Assembly (NCBI GenBank): GCA_010405405.1
Contig: MU004235.1
Span: forward strand, 200,538 to 264,537
Reading direction: 5' to 3'
DNA length: 64,000 nt
From: Microthyrium microscopicum
Taxonomy: Eukaryota; Ascomycota; Dothideomycetes; Microthyriales; Microthyriaceae
Part shown: positions 1-10,987 of the stretch, piece by piece
Layout of the letters: every line of letters starts with the position of its first letter
How positions within the stretch are numbered: the stretch's first letter is position 1
Translations under genes and position numbers: made by a program
Notes under the pieces: model-generated
The model's input: the letters and a program-made list of their open reading frames with translations, nothing else
Databases searched by the model: none
Told to the model about the DNA's origin: nothing

Positions 1-14
1 TATCCTCTATCATC

Positions 15-3000
15 ATGGCGTCTCCTGGTCAAGCCCAGGCGCCGATCGCCATGCCTGGTGCCCCTATGGTTGCGCACTCCAATTTTGAGTACGACGCGAA
101 AGTTATGGCACACGGCTATCGCATTATGCACAAGCAGCGAGTTATTGGTGTCAAATGCGGGCAGGATCCCACCGCAATTCTTGGTCCTGAGATGGTTGCT
201 ATGCATGGTCTCGAGTTCTGCGCTCGCATTGTCAACGAGATCGGTTACATGAACTTTCAAGATATTTCCAACTTCGTCACCGAATTCACAAACAAATATC
301 GCGATGAGCCAAATGTCTTATCCCAAAAGATATGCCATAAAGGTGATCTTCGATCCATGTTTACTGAAGACGATATTCTGAAGCACGGCGAGGCTTTTCT
401 GATCGAAGTTCGAGAACACGCTCGCCTAGCACTTGTCGCCTACCACAATTCCAAACTCAAAGATAAGTCTGGCGCTCAAGGAGCAGGACAAGCCCAGCCT
501 GTCAATCCTGGCTTCAATACTGGTGAACCTTCACTGCAACATCATTACCCAGCGCAGATGCCTGCAAATGTGCCCAATGGTGCTCCCAATACTAGCATGA
601 TGATGCATCCAATGACCCTGCCACCTCATAACATTCCTCAAATCATCCTCCCCGGCAATCCATCTATGGACACTCGTCGTGTGCGATCGGACGGCAATTA
701 TCGTCAGAATATGCCTGACTCCGAACAGACACGCGTGGTTTCTGGAGAGAATATACCACCACGCGGAGGCTTCGTACCCTCTCCTATTCCTTTTGATGCT
801 CACCGCGCTCATGGAAACCCTCGAACTGCTGAAGTTTTCCAGCCTACGATGCCCAACCAGAATAACAATGGACAGCATTGGAACAACAATGGGCCACCTC
901 CTGGCCCGCCTTCTCAACAGAATCGGTCCGGCTTTGGACATCCCACTCGACCTCCGTTCAATGTCAAGGCTCCGTCCTTCCATAATCAAGCACCATATGC
1001 CTCTCCCGGTCCAATGTCGGCTCCTTTACACCCTCAACTACCTCCGCACCAGCAGCATATGCCAGCGCTTCAGCAGCAGCAGGGGCCAGTTAATTATCAA
1101 AACGGACCACCGTATCATGCCGTTCCGCAATACTATACGGACTATGCCTATGGAGCTCTTGCTCCATACACACCGGGTGGTTCACGCTGGACAGGACCAG
1201 AAGATCAACAAGATCACCGTTCTCGTTTCCCCACTGTCCCTGCCATGCAACAGCCTCCTCGAAACAAAACCAAGAACAAGAAGAAGGGAGGCAATCGCAG
1301 CCGCCAAAATTCTGTGCTTTCTCAATCCGATCATGGTCGGCCTGGAGCATATGGTAAAGGACAATTTGACTCGTCCAAAAACATGCCACGTCCATATAAT
1401 ACAATTCCTACCCGACCAAATCAGTCAGTTCCTGCTCAACACCAAGGAAATAATCCAGGCCCACAAAACCAGAACGCTGGTTCAAGTGAACCCTTCCCTC
1501 GATTTGAGAATCGTCGTAACTCGATGAATTCTGAGCCATATCCATTTGTCGAAGGCCTCACCGAGAACACCATTCCTCCAGAAGTTACAGACATTACGTC
1601 TCTTTGGATTGGACATATTGGGCTCACGGTGTCAGATTACGACCTCCGTGAACACTTTGACCGAGTCTATCCAGGCTCCGTGGATCTAAACTGTCAAGTT
1701 ACTCAGCGTCGAGATCACCCCTCAGCAGCTGTAAATGGGTTTGCGTGGTCAATCCTTAACTTCACTAGCGCCGATGCTGCGCGTAAGGGACTCTTGATGG
1801 ACGGAAGCATACTTAATAACCATCCAATCACCGTTCGAGTTCCGCGACGATATCTCCCAGGCTATGAACAAAAGCCTCATCGATCTTCCTTTAACAATGG
1901 AAATGGGTCTGATCACCGCGGTTCCTTCTCTAGAAACGGCCTTTCGAACCGCGGTCCATCGGGTACTATCACTGGACCTCGTAGAACTGCTGACACTATT
2001 CCTGAACATCCTGGTCCTCTGCCGAGCACGATCAGCACTGTTGCACAGCAATCCCCTCCTGTGAAGGGTTCCGGCAAAAAGTCTGCCAGCCCCAAAGCAA
2101 TCACATCTCCGGAAGTTTCAGAGTCTGCTGAGGTCAAGGTGGAAATGGGGAGCACAGAGAACAAGGTAGAGAAAGTAGTTGAGACGCCTACATCTGATAA
2201 TGCGTCGGCCAAGCTCAAAGATGTTGCTCCTATTGTCGAGGAGCAGACCAAACCAAAGACCCAGGCCGAGAAGAAGAAGAAGGCACCAAAACATAAGAAG
2301 ACCGAGTCGCAAAAATCGTCAACGGCCAAAGCAGCGGCAGCAGTGGAAAAGGATATTCCCAAAAACGCGCCAGCAAAGCCAACGTGGGCAGAGAAACTCC
2401 AGGCCGGAAAGGTTATCGCTAAATCTGCGCCAAAGGAGCAGGACACGCAACCACAAAACCGAGTCGTGACGAAAGGCCGCGCCGCTGACGAGATGAAGGG
2501 TAAAGCCTCGGAGGATGACCCGTTGGAAGGCCCAAACACTGCACTTGTTTCTTCATTGAAGGAACTCAAAATCAAGTCGCCTTCTAACGATGAGAACAAG
2601 GCATTCGCATTACCATCACCAATCGTTGAGATTGGCAATCCTGATGGTTTGTCAAAATCTCCCGTGGATGGAAAGGCCAAGGTGCGTTCACCTGTCGCCA
2701 CGCCACTCGTTACGCCGACACGAAGCAAAACCGGCTCCCCGACAAATCCGTCTTCTCCAACATCGTTCGATACAAAGTCTCCCGAGCACAAAAATGGCAT
2801 CAGCGCTCCGACCAATACTCCTGCAGCCAAAAAGTCAGCGGTTCGTCATGATTCTACTATGGCTTTCGCGAATGAAAATACCGATCTGTCGACTGGCTAT
2901 GACTGGGCCACTGAGTCTGTCAAACCTGATATTGACCTCCCTGTTCCACCGACGCCTGTCTCGAACAAGGATGTTGAACCTGACAATGCCAAAAATGACT

Positions 3001-3293
3001 CCACTGGAGAAGTCGCTGAACCAAAGGATCTTGAGCAAAAGTCTATCTCGGAGACTACAAAGAAGAGTGCTCCATCAACTGTCGAGGAGCAGTGGGTAGG
3101 AAATCCTTACAAGCGAAAGGAACAACTGGAGAAGCAGGCTCGTGAACAGGCCAAGAAGGCGAAAAAGAAGAACATCAAGACAAAGAAGCGGACTGCAGCT
3201 AAGGGCTCTATTTCGATTTCCGGCGAACTTGCTTCGGGTCCAACCGGAACCCACTCTACTTCGTCGCGAGTGTCTGAGAATGGCTCCGTCTAG
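15..3293 (+). CDS. Long low-complexity RNA-binding protein with one RRM
   Basis: Single open frame of 1092 codons from the first ATG in the window to TAG; the true start or an upstream exon could lie outside the left edge. Residues about 30-150 form a compact N-terminal part that I do not recognise. Residues about 170-520 are rich in Pro, Gln, Asn and Gly. An RRM lies at about 527-612: an RNP2-like LWIGHI at its start and an RNP1-like GFAWSILNF near 574. The rest is Ser/Lys/Pro-rich and ends in a highly basic helix near 1035-1065 (KKAKKKNIKTKKR). The layout, one RRM between disordered arms, suggests an mRNA-binding protein of cytoplasmic granules or RNA transport; that role is inferred. It converges with the minus-strand gene ending at 3608. 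Confidence 0.8.
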   Translation: MASPGQAQAPIAMPGAPMVAHSNFEYDAKVMAHGYRIMHKQRVIGVKCGQDPTAILGPEMVAMHGLEFCARIVNEIGYMNFQDISNFVTEFTNKYRDEPNVLSQKICHKGDLRSMFTEDDILKHGEAFLIEVREHARLALVAYHNSKLKDKSGAQGAGQAQPVNPGFNTGEPSLQHHYPAQMPANVPNGAPNTSMMMHPMTLPPHNIPQIILPGNPSMDTRRVRSDGNYRQNMPDSEQTRVVSGENIPPRGGFVPSPIPFDAHRAHGNPRTAEVFQPTMPNQNNNGQHWNNNGPPPGPPSQQNRSGFGHPTRPPFNVKAPSFHNQAPYASPGPMSAPLHPQLPPHQQHMPALQQQQGPVNYQNGPPYHAVPQYYTDYAYGALAPYTPGGSRWTGPEDQQDHRSRFPTVPAMQQPPRNKTKNKKKGGNRSRQNSVLSQSDHGRPGAYGKGQFDSSKNMPRPYNTIPTRPNQSVPAQHQGNNPGPQNQNAGSSEPFPRFENRRNSMNSEPYPFVEGLTENTIPPEVTDITSLWIGHIGLTVSDYDLREHFDRVYPGSVDLNCQVTQRRDHPSAAVNGFAWSILNFTSADAARKGLLMDGSILNNHPITVRVPRRYLPGYEQKPHRSSFNNGNGSDHRGSFSRNGLSNRGPSGTITGPRRTADTIPEHPGPLPSTISTVAQQSPPVKGSGKKSASPKAITSPEVSESAEVKVEMGSTENKVEKVVETPTSDNASAKLKDVAPIVEEQTKPKTQAEKKKKAPKHKKTESQKSSTAKAAAAVEKDIPKNAPAKPTWAEKLQAGKVIAKSAPKEQDTQPQNRVVTKGRAADEMKGKASEDDPLEGPNTALVSSLKELKIKSPSNDENKAFALPSPIVEIGNPDGLSKSPVDGKAKVRSPVATPLVTPTRSKTGSPTNPSSPTSFDTKSPEHKNGISAPTNTPAAKKSAVRHDSTMAFANENTDLSTGYDWATESVKPDIDLPVPPTPVSNKDVEPDNAKNDSTGEVAEPKDLEQKSISETTKKSAPSTVEEQWVGNPYKRKEQLEKQAREQAKKAKKKNIKTKKRTAAKGSISISGELASGPTGTHSTSSRVSENGSV

Positions 3294-3607
3294 GATGATC
3301 ATGCGGATTGGCGGATTGGAATGGTTTGGCGAGCGGGTATAGCCAGCGTGTTTTGCTTGCGATTGGTCTGGGAATGATCGTTTAGTGTTTGTATTATATC
3401 TATGAGGTTAGTGACTAGACAGCCAACTGAATGGCGAACTGGATTACATAGTCCATCACTAGAGACTACTATCATCGCTTGCCTATGAGATAGACGATGG
3501 CCAAGTGATGTTTGTGAATCAAAGAGCATCAAGTGGTGATGGAGACCTCTAGCATCAATAAAAGTCATGTTGTCTGAGCGAAGTATTTCTTTTAATTTCT
3601 TGTGATC
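3294..3607. other. Convergent intergenic spacer
   Basis: Holds the 3' ends of the RRM gene (plus) and the CBP4-like gene (minus). Open frames here are short and not protein-like. Nothing else seen. Confidence 0.6.
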
Positions 3608-4122
3608 TTATGAACCCGACGAAACTTCTCGCCTCATCTCCGCTCTCCGTGCCGCCAACTCCTCTGATGCGACGCGCTGTTTGTGAGCGTCGGCCTTGGC
3701 GTATGCTTTTCGTTCCTTGTCTTGTTTCTCCTTCATCACAATCCAGACTTGCAATTGTTAATATCTGAACAAGTTTTACAAATATTTTACTTACTGTTCC
3801 GGTCGTCCTTGGCGTACTCTTTCATTTGGTTGATGTAGTTGTCCATTGCTACGACATTCTGTTGCCGCGAATTGACCATGTCCGCTGCTTGGTCTTCAGG
3901 GTATTTCTGCAAGACGTCAGCTGCTTCCTAGGCTTTTTGTTGTATGATGCTACTCTACCTTTTTGAAATCCTCTTGTGACGGTATGGCTTTCATTAATGC
4001 CCAAGGCATAGCGACTCCAACGCCGCCGACGCTGTTGGTGTTAGTTCTGGTCTCGTTCAAGTGACGAGGAAGACGTACACGAGGAAGATTTTGGTGTACA
4101 TGCCCAGTGATAGCTGCGCCAT
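3608..4122 (-). CDS. CBP4: CBP4-like mitochondrial complex III assembly factor
   Basis: Hand-built model with four exons, 4079-4122, 3959-4031, 3795-3906 and 3608-3747, giving 122 residues; the two outer introns are 47 nt and all have GT..AG ends in matching phase. The product starts MAQLSLGMYTK, has one membrane segment at about 12-30 (IFLVVGGVGVAMPWALM), then PSQEDFKKKYPED and a charged helix containing MKEYAKDDRNIW. A single N-terminal membrane span followed by a P-S/T-x-E-E/D segment and a KEY(S/A)K-D-IW segment is the pattern of Cbp4, an inner-membrane factor for cytochrome b and ubiquinol-cytochrome c reductase assembly. It is transcribed away from the gene at 4418, with about 295 bases of shared upstream DNA. 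Family assignment is from motif memory, not a search. Confidence 0.7.
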
Positions 4123-4417
4123 AATGACTTCCAAAGTGGCTGCTTCTTAGTGTTTTCAGTTGGCTTACAGATTTCTAATGAAAGGTTCTTGATATAACTC
4201 TGGATTGATGATGAAAGACGCTGGGAAACAATCTCACGATGATCGCTAGATGAAAGTCACCGACCAATCAGCGCTCAGCAAGTCCCATAAATCCGCCTTA
4301 TATCCATCAACGTCTAACTTCATCCCATTGTTTGGTACATATCTTCAATTGCCACACTATTTGTTGACGCACTTCTAGAACATACCAGGCCAAAAGAATA
4401 CCTGTTCAACCTCCACT

Positions 4418-5197
4418 ATGCCCGGATCTTACACAAAGCCCACAATGGCCAATACCGCGCCCTTCAACTTCCTCCTCCTCCCGCCAGGTCTATCCCCCAC
4501 TCCAGCCTTATAGAAACCAAACTAACAGCAACCAGAACTCCGCGCCCAAATCTTCTCCTATCTGCTCCCCTTCACTCTCCCTTCCACACCGCTTCGCCCA
4601 TCTACAGTTTGGATTCGCGGCTCCATCACACCCCTTCTATTAAACCAGCAACTACATCACGAAGCCGCCGCCCAACTCTACGGCACCAACACATTCGCGC
4701 TCCGTGTCACATATCTCGGCACACGCTTCCTCTATTCATGGCTCCTCCCATCTGGCTTACGACCGAGTAAAGCTTTACCCTTTGACTTTGGGGAAAGGTA
4801 TATGCGATACGTGAGACATGTGGTGGTGAGTGTAGAGCATGTGGATAGCTACAAGGGGATGATTAAGTATAACTGTGGTGGGAGAGGGCTTAGTGAGGGC
4901 GTGAGGAGGCAGGTGGAGAGCTTGGTGGAGTTGTTGGGGCAGTGTGAGAGGCTAGGGAGGGTAGAGGTCAGATTGGAAGGGAGTGCGGTACTGGATGCGA
5001 TTCGAAAGAAGGTTGTGAGGGCAAAGGAGACGTTTGAGGCTGGTGGAGTCGGACAAGAGGTGTTGGAACCCTTTGCGAGATTGAAAGGGGTTGCGGCCCC
5101 GCGAGTGGGAGGGTCTGTAGATGGGGAGTTCGCGAGGAGTTTGGAACAGATTATGGGTAGGGATAACAGTTGGGTAGGCGATGACAAATGGACCTAG
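4418..5197 (+). CDS. F-box-like (LPPELR-type) small protein
   Basis: Two exons, 4418-4487 and 4536-5197, joined across a 48-nt intron; 243 residues. The join makes FLLLPPELRAQIFSYLLPF, the L-P-P-E-(L/I)-R-x-x-I-(F/Y)-x-Y-x-L signature that opens many fungal F-box-like proteins. The remainder (NTFALRVTYLGTRFLYSWLL, then a conserved-looking VRHVVVSVEHVD segment) resembles the usual body of these proteins, where a short strand follows a description of exposed hydrophobic residues. The usual role is SCF adaptor or an unknown role in self-recognition or stress; substrate unknown. The coding strand is strongly G-rich after 4800. Its stop overlaps the predicted end of a decayed minus-strand gene. 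Confidence 0.7.
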
Positions 5198-6742
5198 GAG
5201 CTATTATTTGTTTTAGTTGCAACAGCTTGCAGACATTCTTGGACGCGTGTTTTCGTGGTTCCGCTGCCGTCGAGTGGAGAACATCAAAGCATCGTAAAAC
5301 CCCAAGGAACAGAGATGGCATTGCCACTTCACCATTACCAAACAGAGACTTGAACCTGCCGTGAACGATATTGTCTCGGTTGGCTACTACATGACATACT
5401 TGAGTAGCATTTTCATGTCTGTCCACCCTGAAATACCTGCGGATGACATCGGTGAAGTTAAGATCCGATTACCTATTCTTCTCCAAAACCTCTCGCTCAC
5501 GTCGACTTCGTTCATTCTCGACTTGAAGTCTTCTTTCTTTGTATATTCAAGGCTTTCTCCACAGATCATCAATTCCAGTCCCTCGTCCGTTGTGAATGCA
5601 TTTGTGCGGAAGCAGCAGTCCGCTGAAGATCTGGAAGTATTTCATCAACAGTTTGCCACCACCAGGTCCAGAAACTGCGAAAGCTCTCCCGGTAATCATT
5701 GCGGCTTTGACCATATGCTTCAAGTATGGCAGGTAGCTATACCTGTAGCTCGTTATCTTCATCCTACAGTCTCTGTCTTTCGTCTTCTGACATATCCCTC
5801 TCTCTAATTGGAGTGAGCGACCTCCAAATTCGTTAAGAAATATCCTGAGCTACTTGAAGGTTAGTGCTCTGTGCGAAATGGCGACAGATTTTTTAATGAC
5901 CATGGAGCAGACACAGAGTGTGCTTTGTACCCGCAATACCACAAAAGTCGATCAAAATGCTTGAAAGTGCTTTGGCGCTTCTGACGGCCTAAGTAGTCTT
6001 GCCAACGACAGGCCAGTTTTGTATGAGGAAAAAGTACACGTTGGAGGTTGTCAGAGATGTCACTTAGACTGCCGGGATACTGGAACATTTGCTCCTGAGT
6101 TGCTATCTCCAGGGTCTTGCAGCTCGGTCTAGTTAAGTGCGTATCACTGGCTTGCTCCTCCGCTGGTAATTGTGTCTTCTTTCCAATAGTCCCCTAGAGA
6201 AGGGCATCGCTTAATAGCTGACCAAACTTGCTTCGTTCATTACAGTACTTGGGCACTTGAGTGTACTTCATGATGTTTCTGAAAGGCTCTGAAGTCCTGG
6301 TGGAGAGACATCAAGTTCTGCCGCGTGGAAGTTGTAGACTGATACACTTGGGTATGCGACGACTTTAAGGCACTAAGTTGGTTCTCAACTCATCAATTCG
6401 TGTACTGATGGAACCGGTGTTCTTTTTGACTTAGATGACCTCACTGGTTTTTAGTTTGCTCTGCTCATAAGCTGGGCATCTGATGCATGCGAAGCAGTTT
6501 GGATAGCTTAAACATCTGCCAATATCCGAGAGCTGAGCTCCCTGGATGATATTAATCGAAGCATAAATCTCCAAATCGATAACCTGTAACTCTTGCATAA
6601 GGTCCGAATGAACCTTGTTGATTCTTTGTATCTTCTGCTCGAGATCCATTGGATTCGATGTAGTCGTTATAAGCTTACACATAGGACGGGAAATAAAGCA
6701 CATGATAGTAAAACGAAGCATCTGGTAGACAAAGCACTTCAT
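5192..6742 (-). pseudogene. Decayed coiled-coil gene of unknown family
   Basis: Several stretches on the minus strand read like one helical protein but sit in different frames. From the 5' side: 6742-6431 (helical LEQKIQRINKVHSDLMQELQ, then CFACIRCPAYEQ), about 6390-6260 (a Gln/His-rich helix in another frame), 6230-5861 (LPAEEQASDTHL... LACRWQDYLGRQKRQ), and 5790-5200 (RNDYRESFRSFWTWWWQTVD, then ERRLQVENERSRREREVLEK, then a plausible C-terminus near 5195). In-frame stops and frame changes separate them, and no set of normal introns that I tried removes all of them. I read it as a broken host gene, although an unusually intron-rich live gene is possible. It may be a member of the fungal-specific N-terminal-domain protein families, but I cannot name it. 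It lies between two F-box-like genes. Confidence 0.4.
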
Positions 6743-6745
6743 GAA

Positions 6746-7403
6746 TTATTTTGTCGACCTATTGACAGCCCACATCTTCCCAATCTTTAGGTATTAGCTA
6801 ATTTTAGGTCCGGCGCCGATGTATTACTTTCTGATTTCTACCGTCTGAGTGCTTTTGGGTATTGAAATAACAATTCTCAGCATCCTCAATGTCTTCAATA
6901 TTCGTTGTTTGCAGGCTACAGCCAAACAGCTCAACAGTCAATACAAGCTCACATAAGCACCTTCAGATCTCATGCCAAATTATCTTGAACTCAGCATGAA
7001 TATCACCAGGAATTTTATCCCCAGCCAACTATCCAGAGAAACTGGAGCAGAAAAGTTGTTGTGCTAGGGGGATCCAATTACTTCTTTGTTGTTGTTGATG
7101 TAATTTTGGAATCAACAGCCTAGCCTCTTCCAACAACCTTGAGAATGACAAAGACAATATACAAAGAAAACTCTAGATCCTTTGAGAGATATATGAATTC
7201 AGCTTATAATCATTATTTAAGGGTATCTACTAACTTAGCGTAAGAAGAAAAGCGCAGTGACTGTACCTGACAAGAGCGCAGACAGCGCATCGCGAAGGTC
7301 AGCTTCCGTTGATCACAAAACTAAGCATCAAATTTTGAACTTTACCACCAATAGTCGTCCGCGACTCATGTTGTAGTATTGATCCCTTACGCAAAGACGC
7401 AAA
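6746..7403. other. Intergenic, AT-richer
   Basis: No convincing coding sequence. Presumed upstream region of the F-box gene at 7404 and of the decayed gene to its left. Confidence 0.5.
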
Positions 7404-8732
7404 ATGAGTAACGCAGCGCAGATTCACAATGGTGCTATCCCTCTTTACCAACTACCGACGGAGGTTTTAGACATGATTCTCAAACTCGCCTATGAAGAAG
7501 AGATACCTACGCGTGATGCGTACCACCTATGCAAAACATGCCCATCCGTCTGGTATCCAGGAGCAACGGCAGGTACTCAAGTAAGTCGACGGTTTCGGGA
7601 TCTTTCAAGACGACTTCTTTTCCGGGTCATCAAGTTGTTATATTATCCCGATGGAAGGGTGGGAGAAGACATGGGCGATCAACTTTTTGCTCACCGACTC
7701 AATTCTGTCGACTACCCCGATAGTCCGTTGCAACTTTGCCGGATCCTCATCCTTGAGTTTGGCTATGAGGGAGTTGATACCCCACCTGAAACCCCTGTAA
7801 TGGATGTTATCGACAAAATAAGCCCACTGGCCACCTACTTTGGAAATGTGATGTGTCTCACCGTTGTGTGGTTCAATGAAACCGATGCCTCGTTTTGGTT
7901 TCTCTGGTCGATTATTAGGACGATGGTGCATCTTCGTCATTTCAGCGCCTTCAAATCCAATGGTAAAAAGATCACACACTCTCGACTGAAAGAACTTACC
8001 TCGTATCCATGGAGGCTAGATTACTTCTGCTCTGATAGTTGCCTCGCTGGTATGGCTCCAATTGCTCCACCTGGGTACACACCAAATGCTCTCTATACTG
8101 TTCTTACACCTGTAACCGTGCCGATGACCATGGAGGCGATTGAGGAACTCCTATCAACCCAGAAGAGATCGCTCCGAACTCTAGAAATCGCACTGCTAAC
8201 ACAGCCAATCCCAGTCCTGGCGGAAGGAGAAGAGCCGACTCCACCACAGCTGATCTTCGACAAGATACACAAGCTAACACTACGACTAATTCCCAAACAA
8301 ATGCTGCCGGCAACGTACGCTTATGACGTACTAGATCCCGAAAGGGTAGTTTTACAACTTATTGGCCCGGAGAGTCTGGACGTCACCATTGATTTGTCAG
8401 AATTCGGTATCGCGGATCCTGACCAGGATACGGAAGACTTTATAGCTGGCTTTCTCCAGGCACTGATCACGCATGAAAAGCCAACGAAGATTGTAAAGAT
8501 TTTCTATGCCCCAGATGTGTCTTTGGTTAATGTCCCAAATACTAGAATCTACGCGACGCTAACCTTTGATCCTTTGACACATCGCTATCCTTGGTATAGA
8601 TTTCAGGAAATCGCTATAAGATTCCATGATCAAGGTGTTCAGTTGCTCTTTACCCCAAATATAGGCCTAGGGTGGTTTACATTCATGATGGGACGGATAC
8701 TTGAAAGTCAAACAGTTCAGCGGAACCCGTAG
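7404..8732 (+). CDS. F-box protein, 442 residues
   Basis: Uninterrupted frame with a good first ATG. Residues 14-30 read LYQLPTEVLDMILKLAYEE, a clear F-box start (LPxEVLxxI), followed by a CKTCPSVWYPG segment and VSRRFRDLSRRLLFRVIKL, where F-box proteins often carry the 'CxxLRxLAxPxLFxxI' part. The other 350 residues look like irregular leucine-rich repeats (for example LRTLEIALL, IHKLTLRLIP). It is probably a substrate-recognition subunit of an SCF ubiquitin ligase; the target cannot be read from sequence. It shares the LP-E-(V/I)LDMI-KLA opening and a CxxCP segment with the two minus-strand genes at 9249 and 11690, so the three may be old paralogs. No intron is needed. Confidence 0.75.
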   Translation: MSNAAQIHNGAIPLYQLPTEVLDMILKLAYEEEIPTRDAYHLCKTCPSVWYPGATAGTQVSRRFRDLSRRLLFRVIKLLYYPDGRVGEDMGDQLFAHRLNSVDYPDSPLQLCRILILEFGYEGVDTPPETPVMDVIDKISPLATYFGNVMCLTVVWFNETDASFWFLWSIIRTMVHLRHFSAFKSNGKKITHSRLKELTSYPWRLDYFCSDSCLAGMAPIAPPGYTPNALYTVLTPVTVPMTMEAIEELLSTQKRSLRTLEIALLTQPIPVLAEGEEPTPPQLIFDKIHKLTLRLIPKQMLPATYAYDVLDPERVVLQLIGPESLDVTIDLSEFGIADPDQDTEDFIAGFLQALITHEKPTKIVKIFYAPDVSLVNVPNTRIYATLTFDPLTHRYPWYRFQEIAIRFHDQGVQLLFTPNIGLGWFTFMMGRILESQTVQRNP

Positions 8733-9248
8733 AGGAATGAAAATGATTTGAGGGATAGCTTTTCCTAGAAAAATGATATGCATAGTTCATGATACTTGAA
8801 AGCAGATTCAGGATATTTTAGTATCGAGTGTTTTGTTCGCCATAGGACGCTTTCAGGACTTGATTCATTTTCGGTTGCAATAGGAAATATAGCATGCTCT
8901 ACGATGAAGACATGCAAATGGCAGCCATTGGCGGTGATGGGCCTTTGCTATATATCTTTCAATCGATTAGCCCTTTAAACATATTGAGTTCATGACCCAA
9001 AAACATTTCAAAGAGCCTAGCAGGGTATTTCTACGTGATGAAATCGTAACTATGGAAACATCCTCGGTTAACCTTGAAACTTCAACGAATTGACGAAGTA
9101 AAAAAGGTTCTCTCTCATGTCGGACGTTATCTGCCATGATCGATAGTCAAAAACACGACATATTTCCTAGCATGACTTGATCAAGTACAAGTCCTTCTCA
9201 ATCCTCTTCAGAATCCGTGACATAAGTGTAGTCACTATCCATGGTAGC
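8733..9248. other. Convergent spacer between two F-box genes
   Basis: AT-rich, only short frames; holds both 3' ends. Nothing else seen. Confidence 0.5.
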
Positions 9249-10987
9249 TTACCGAGTCTCCTGATTAGACAATTCTTCCACGGTTTCCTTTACTCGAGCG
9301 AGCTCCTCGTCTGTGAAATAGGGCTTAGGATATCTGAATGTGATGCCAAGCTCTGTAGCATGGTTCGCGATGTCTTCCAGAACATGGTAAGGATTTTCCA
9401 ATGTCATAAGCGAATTGTTTATACTTGATCGAGCATATGAGCTAGGGGCTTCATGTAGCTGTACCAAATCGGCCAGCCGACGGTGATCAAGTTCGCGGTG
9501 GAAAGGCTGGATCAGTTCCAGCGTCCTCAGTGCAGGCCGATGGATGGCTAGCTGATCCAAGATGTACCTGAAGGAGCGTCCATCACGTTGATCAAACTCG
9601 AAGATCGACGTCGAATGCATATCTAGCATAAGTGTGTTCGTCTTGGGACCACATCCGCTGACCAATTCCCATGCGATGTATTTCCACCTAGCAGCGACCC
9701 ACTTCCCTGATCGAATATCAGTATGCAGGATTTGAAGATTGGGCAGATCTATCGACTCATATGGCAACAAGGGATTGCTGCAGTAAGGTGGATCGGAGAT
9801 ATTCAATCTAGTGAGCCATTTGCTTTGTGATTGGGTCAAAGACATAAGCTCATCGAGCACGGTGTCCTCCATATTCTCCAGTGTCAGGTATTCGATGCGA
9901 CGTGACGCCACGATAAGCGCTTCATACTGCAAGAAGTTGAAAAAGTCTTCATCGCAGTCAAGACTCAAATGCCGCATCGACTTCATTTCTGAACACATCA
10001 GAGAAAACTCCTGCGGACAATCGTTGGTCATGCACCACCTGAAGCTGAGACATTTGATGGAACCGAAAGTAATCCGTATAAAAGCTGCTACGTCAATGAT
10101 CTGTCGGCTTGGCTGAGTACGAGTTGTATTGATGTAGCCTCTGACGTGAACTGAGCGACAATATTTCCAGAAGCTCTTGGGACTCGCCAGAACTTTGGAA
10201 TATAAGGAGCTGAGGTGGACGTTGCCATTCCGATCAAATTCGACATCTAGATATATGCTTCGAAAGGACAATGGTCGAGCTAATAGCCTGAGATGGTGTT
10301 AATGACAATATCCTGGGCTTGATAGCTTTAGGAAGGGTCGCATCGGCCGTCAAGCCGCTGTCAACAATACAACTAGCTACTCAATGGGCCGACAAGATGA
10401 AGGGCGCGCTCCCAGCAGATTTGATCTTTAGTATCAAAGGCGCGCGCCAGTCATATTGCCTACCGATTATTTCTGTAGCCCATGAAATGGAAACTAGATG
10501 ACAGTTCGAAATAGCCGCAGGTGAAAGCTTCAAGAGCGCTGAGCACAGTGACTTACCACAGTTGGTAACAAACTTGAATAAGTGTACTCGGATCATAGTA
10601 AGGACAGGCAAGACAGATGTGGCGAGTACTGAATTCTCTAACTGTGTAATCAGCTTTGTGGGACCTGATAAAAGTTTAGTCTAGAGAATGTGCAGACTTT
10701 CCATCAGAAACATACGCCGATCTCGGTCGAGTAACGAACGGTGTAAAAGCCGCCAATTTGACAATCATATCCAAAATCTCGTAAGGCAATCTGAGGAGAC
10801 TCGACGTCTGCTGAAGTCGAGGCTGTCGTAGTGGACGCTGTCCAAAGTTGAGAACAGTCTGATGAAGCTTAGGAACCGGCGGATAGATATACGGCCAGCT
10901 TCGTGGTTCCCAGCGAGTAACAGGAGGTTTCGTCGGAACGACTCTGAGCATTCCATCGACGTTCGCCAGGTAGGTATCGCAGAGCAT
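9249..10987 (-). CDS. F-box protein, paralog A (472 residues)
   Basis: Three exons: 10716-10987, 10557-10664 and 9249-10287; introns of 51 nt (10665-10715) and 269 nt (10288-10556). The model was set by alignment with the neighbour at 11690: both share WPYIYPP-KLHQTVLNFGQRPL before the F-box, then LLRLPYEILDMIVKLAAFTP, a CLACPYYDPS segment, and the joined VCYQLWLLARPLSFRSIYLD that matches VCIQLYLSVRRLSFQQVSLP in the paralog. The C-terminal two thirds are leucine-rich and end FTDEELARVKETVEEL, again matching the paralog. Probable SCF adaptor, target unknown. The 269-nt second intron has no counterpart in the paralog and is long for this genome, so its boundaries deserve an RNA check. Confidence 0.75.

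Noticed and set aside
679-1527. 282-codon plus-strand frame inside the RRM gene
   Set aside because: Shadow of the real frame in a Pro/His-rich region; sequence is not protein-like.
1913-2830. 305-codon minus-strand frame
   Set aside because: Antisense shadow of the Lys/Ser/Pro-rich tail of the RRM protein.
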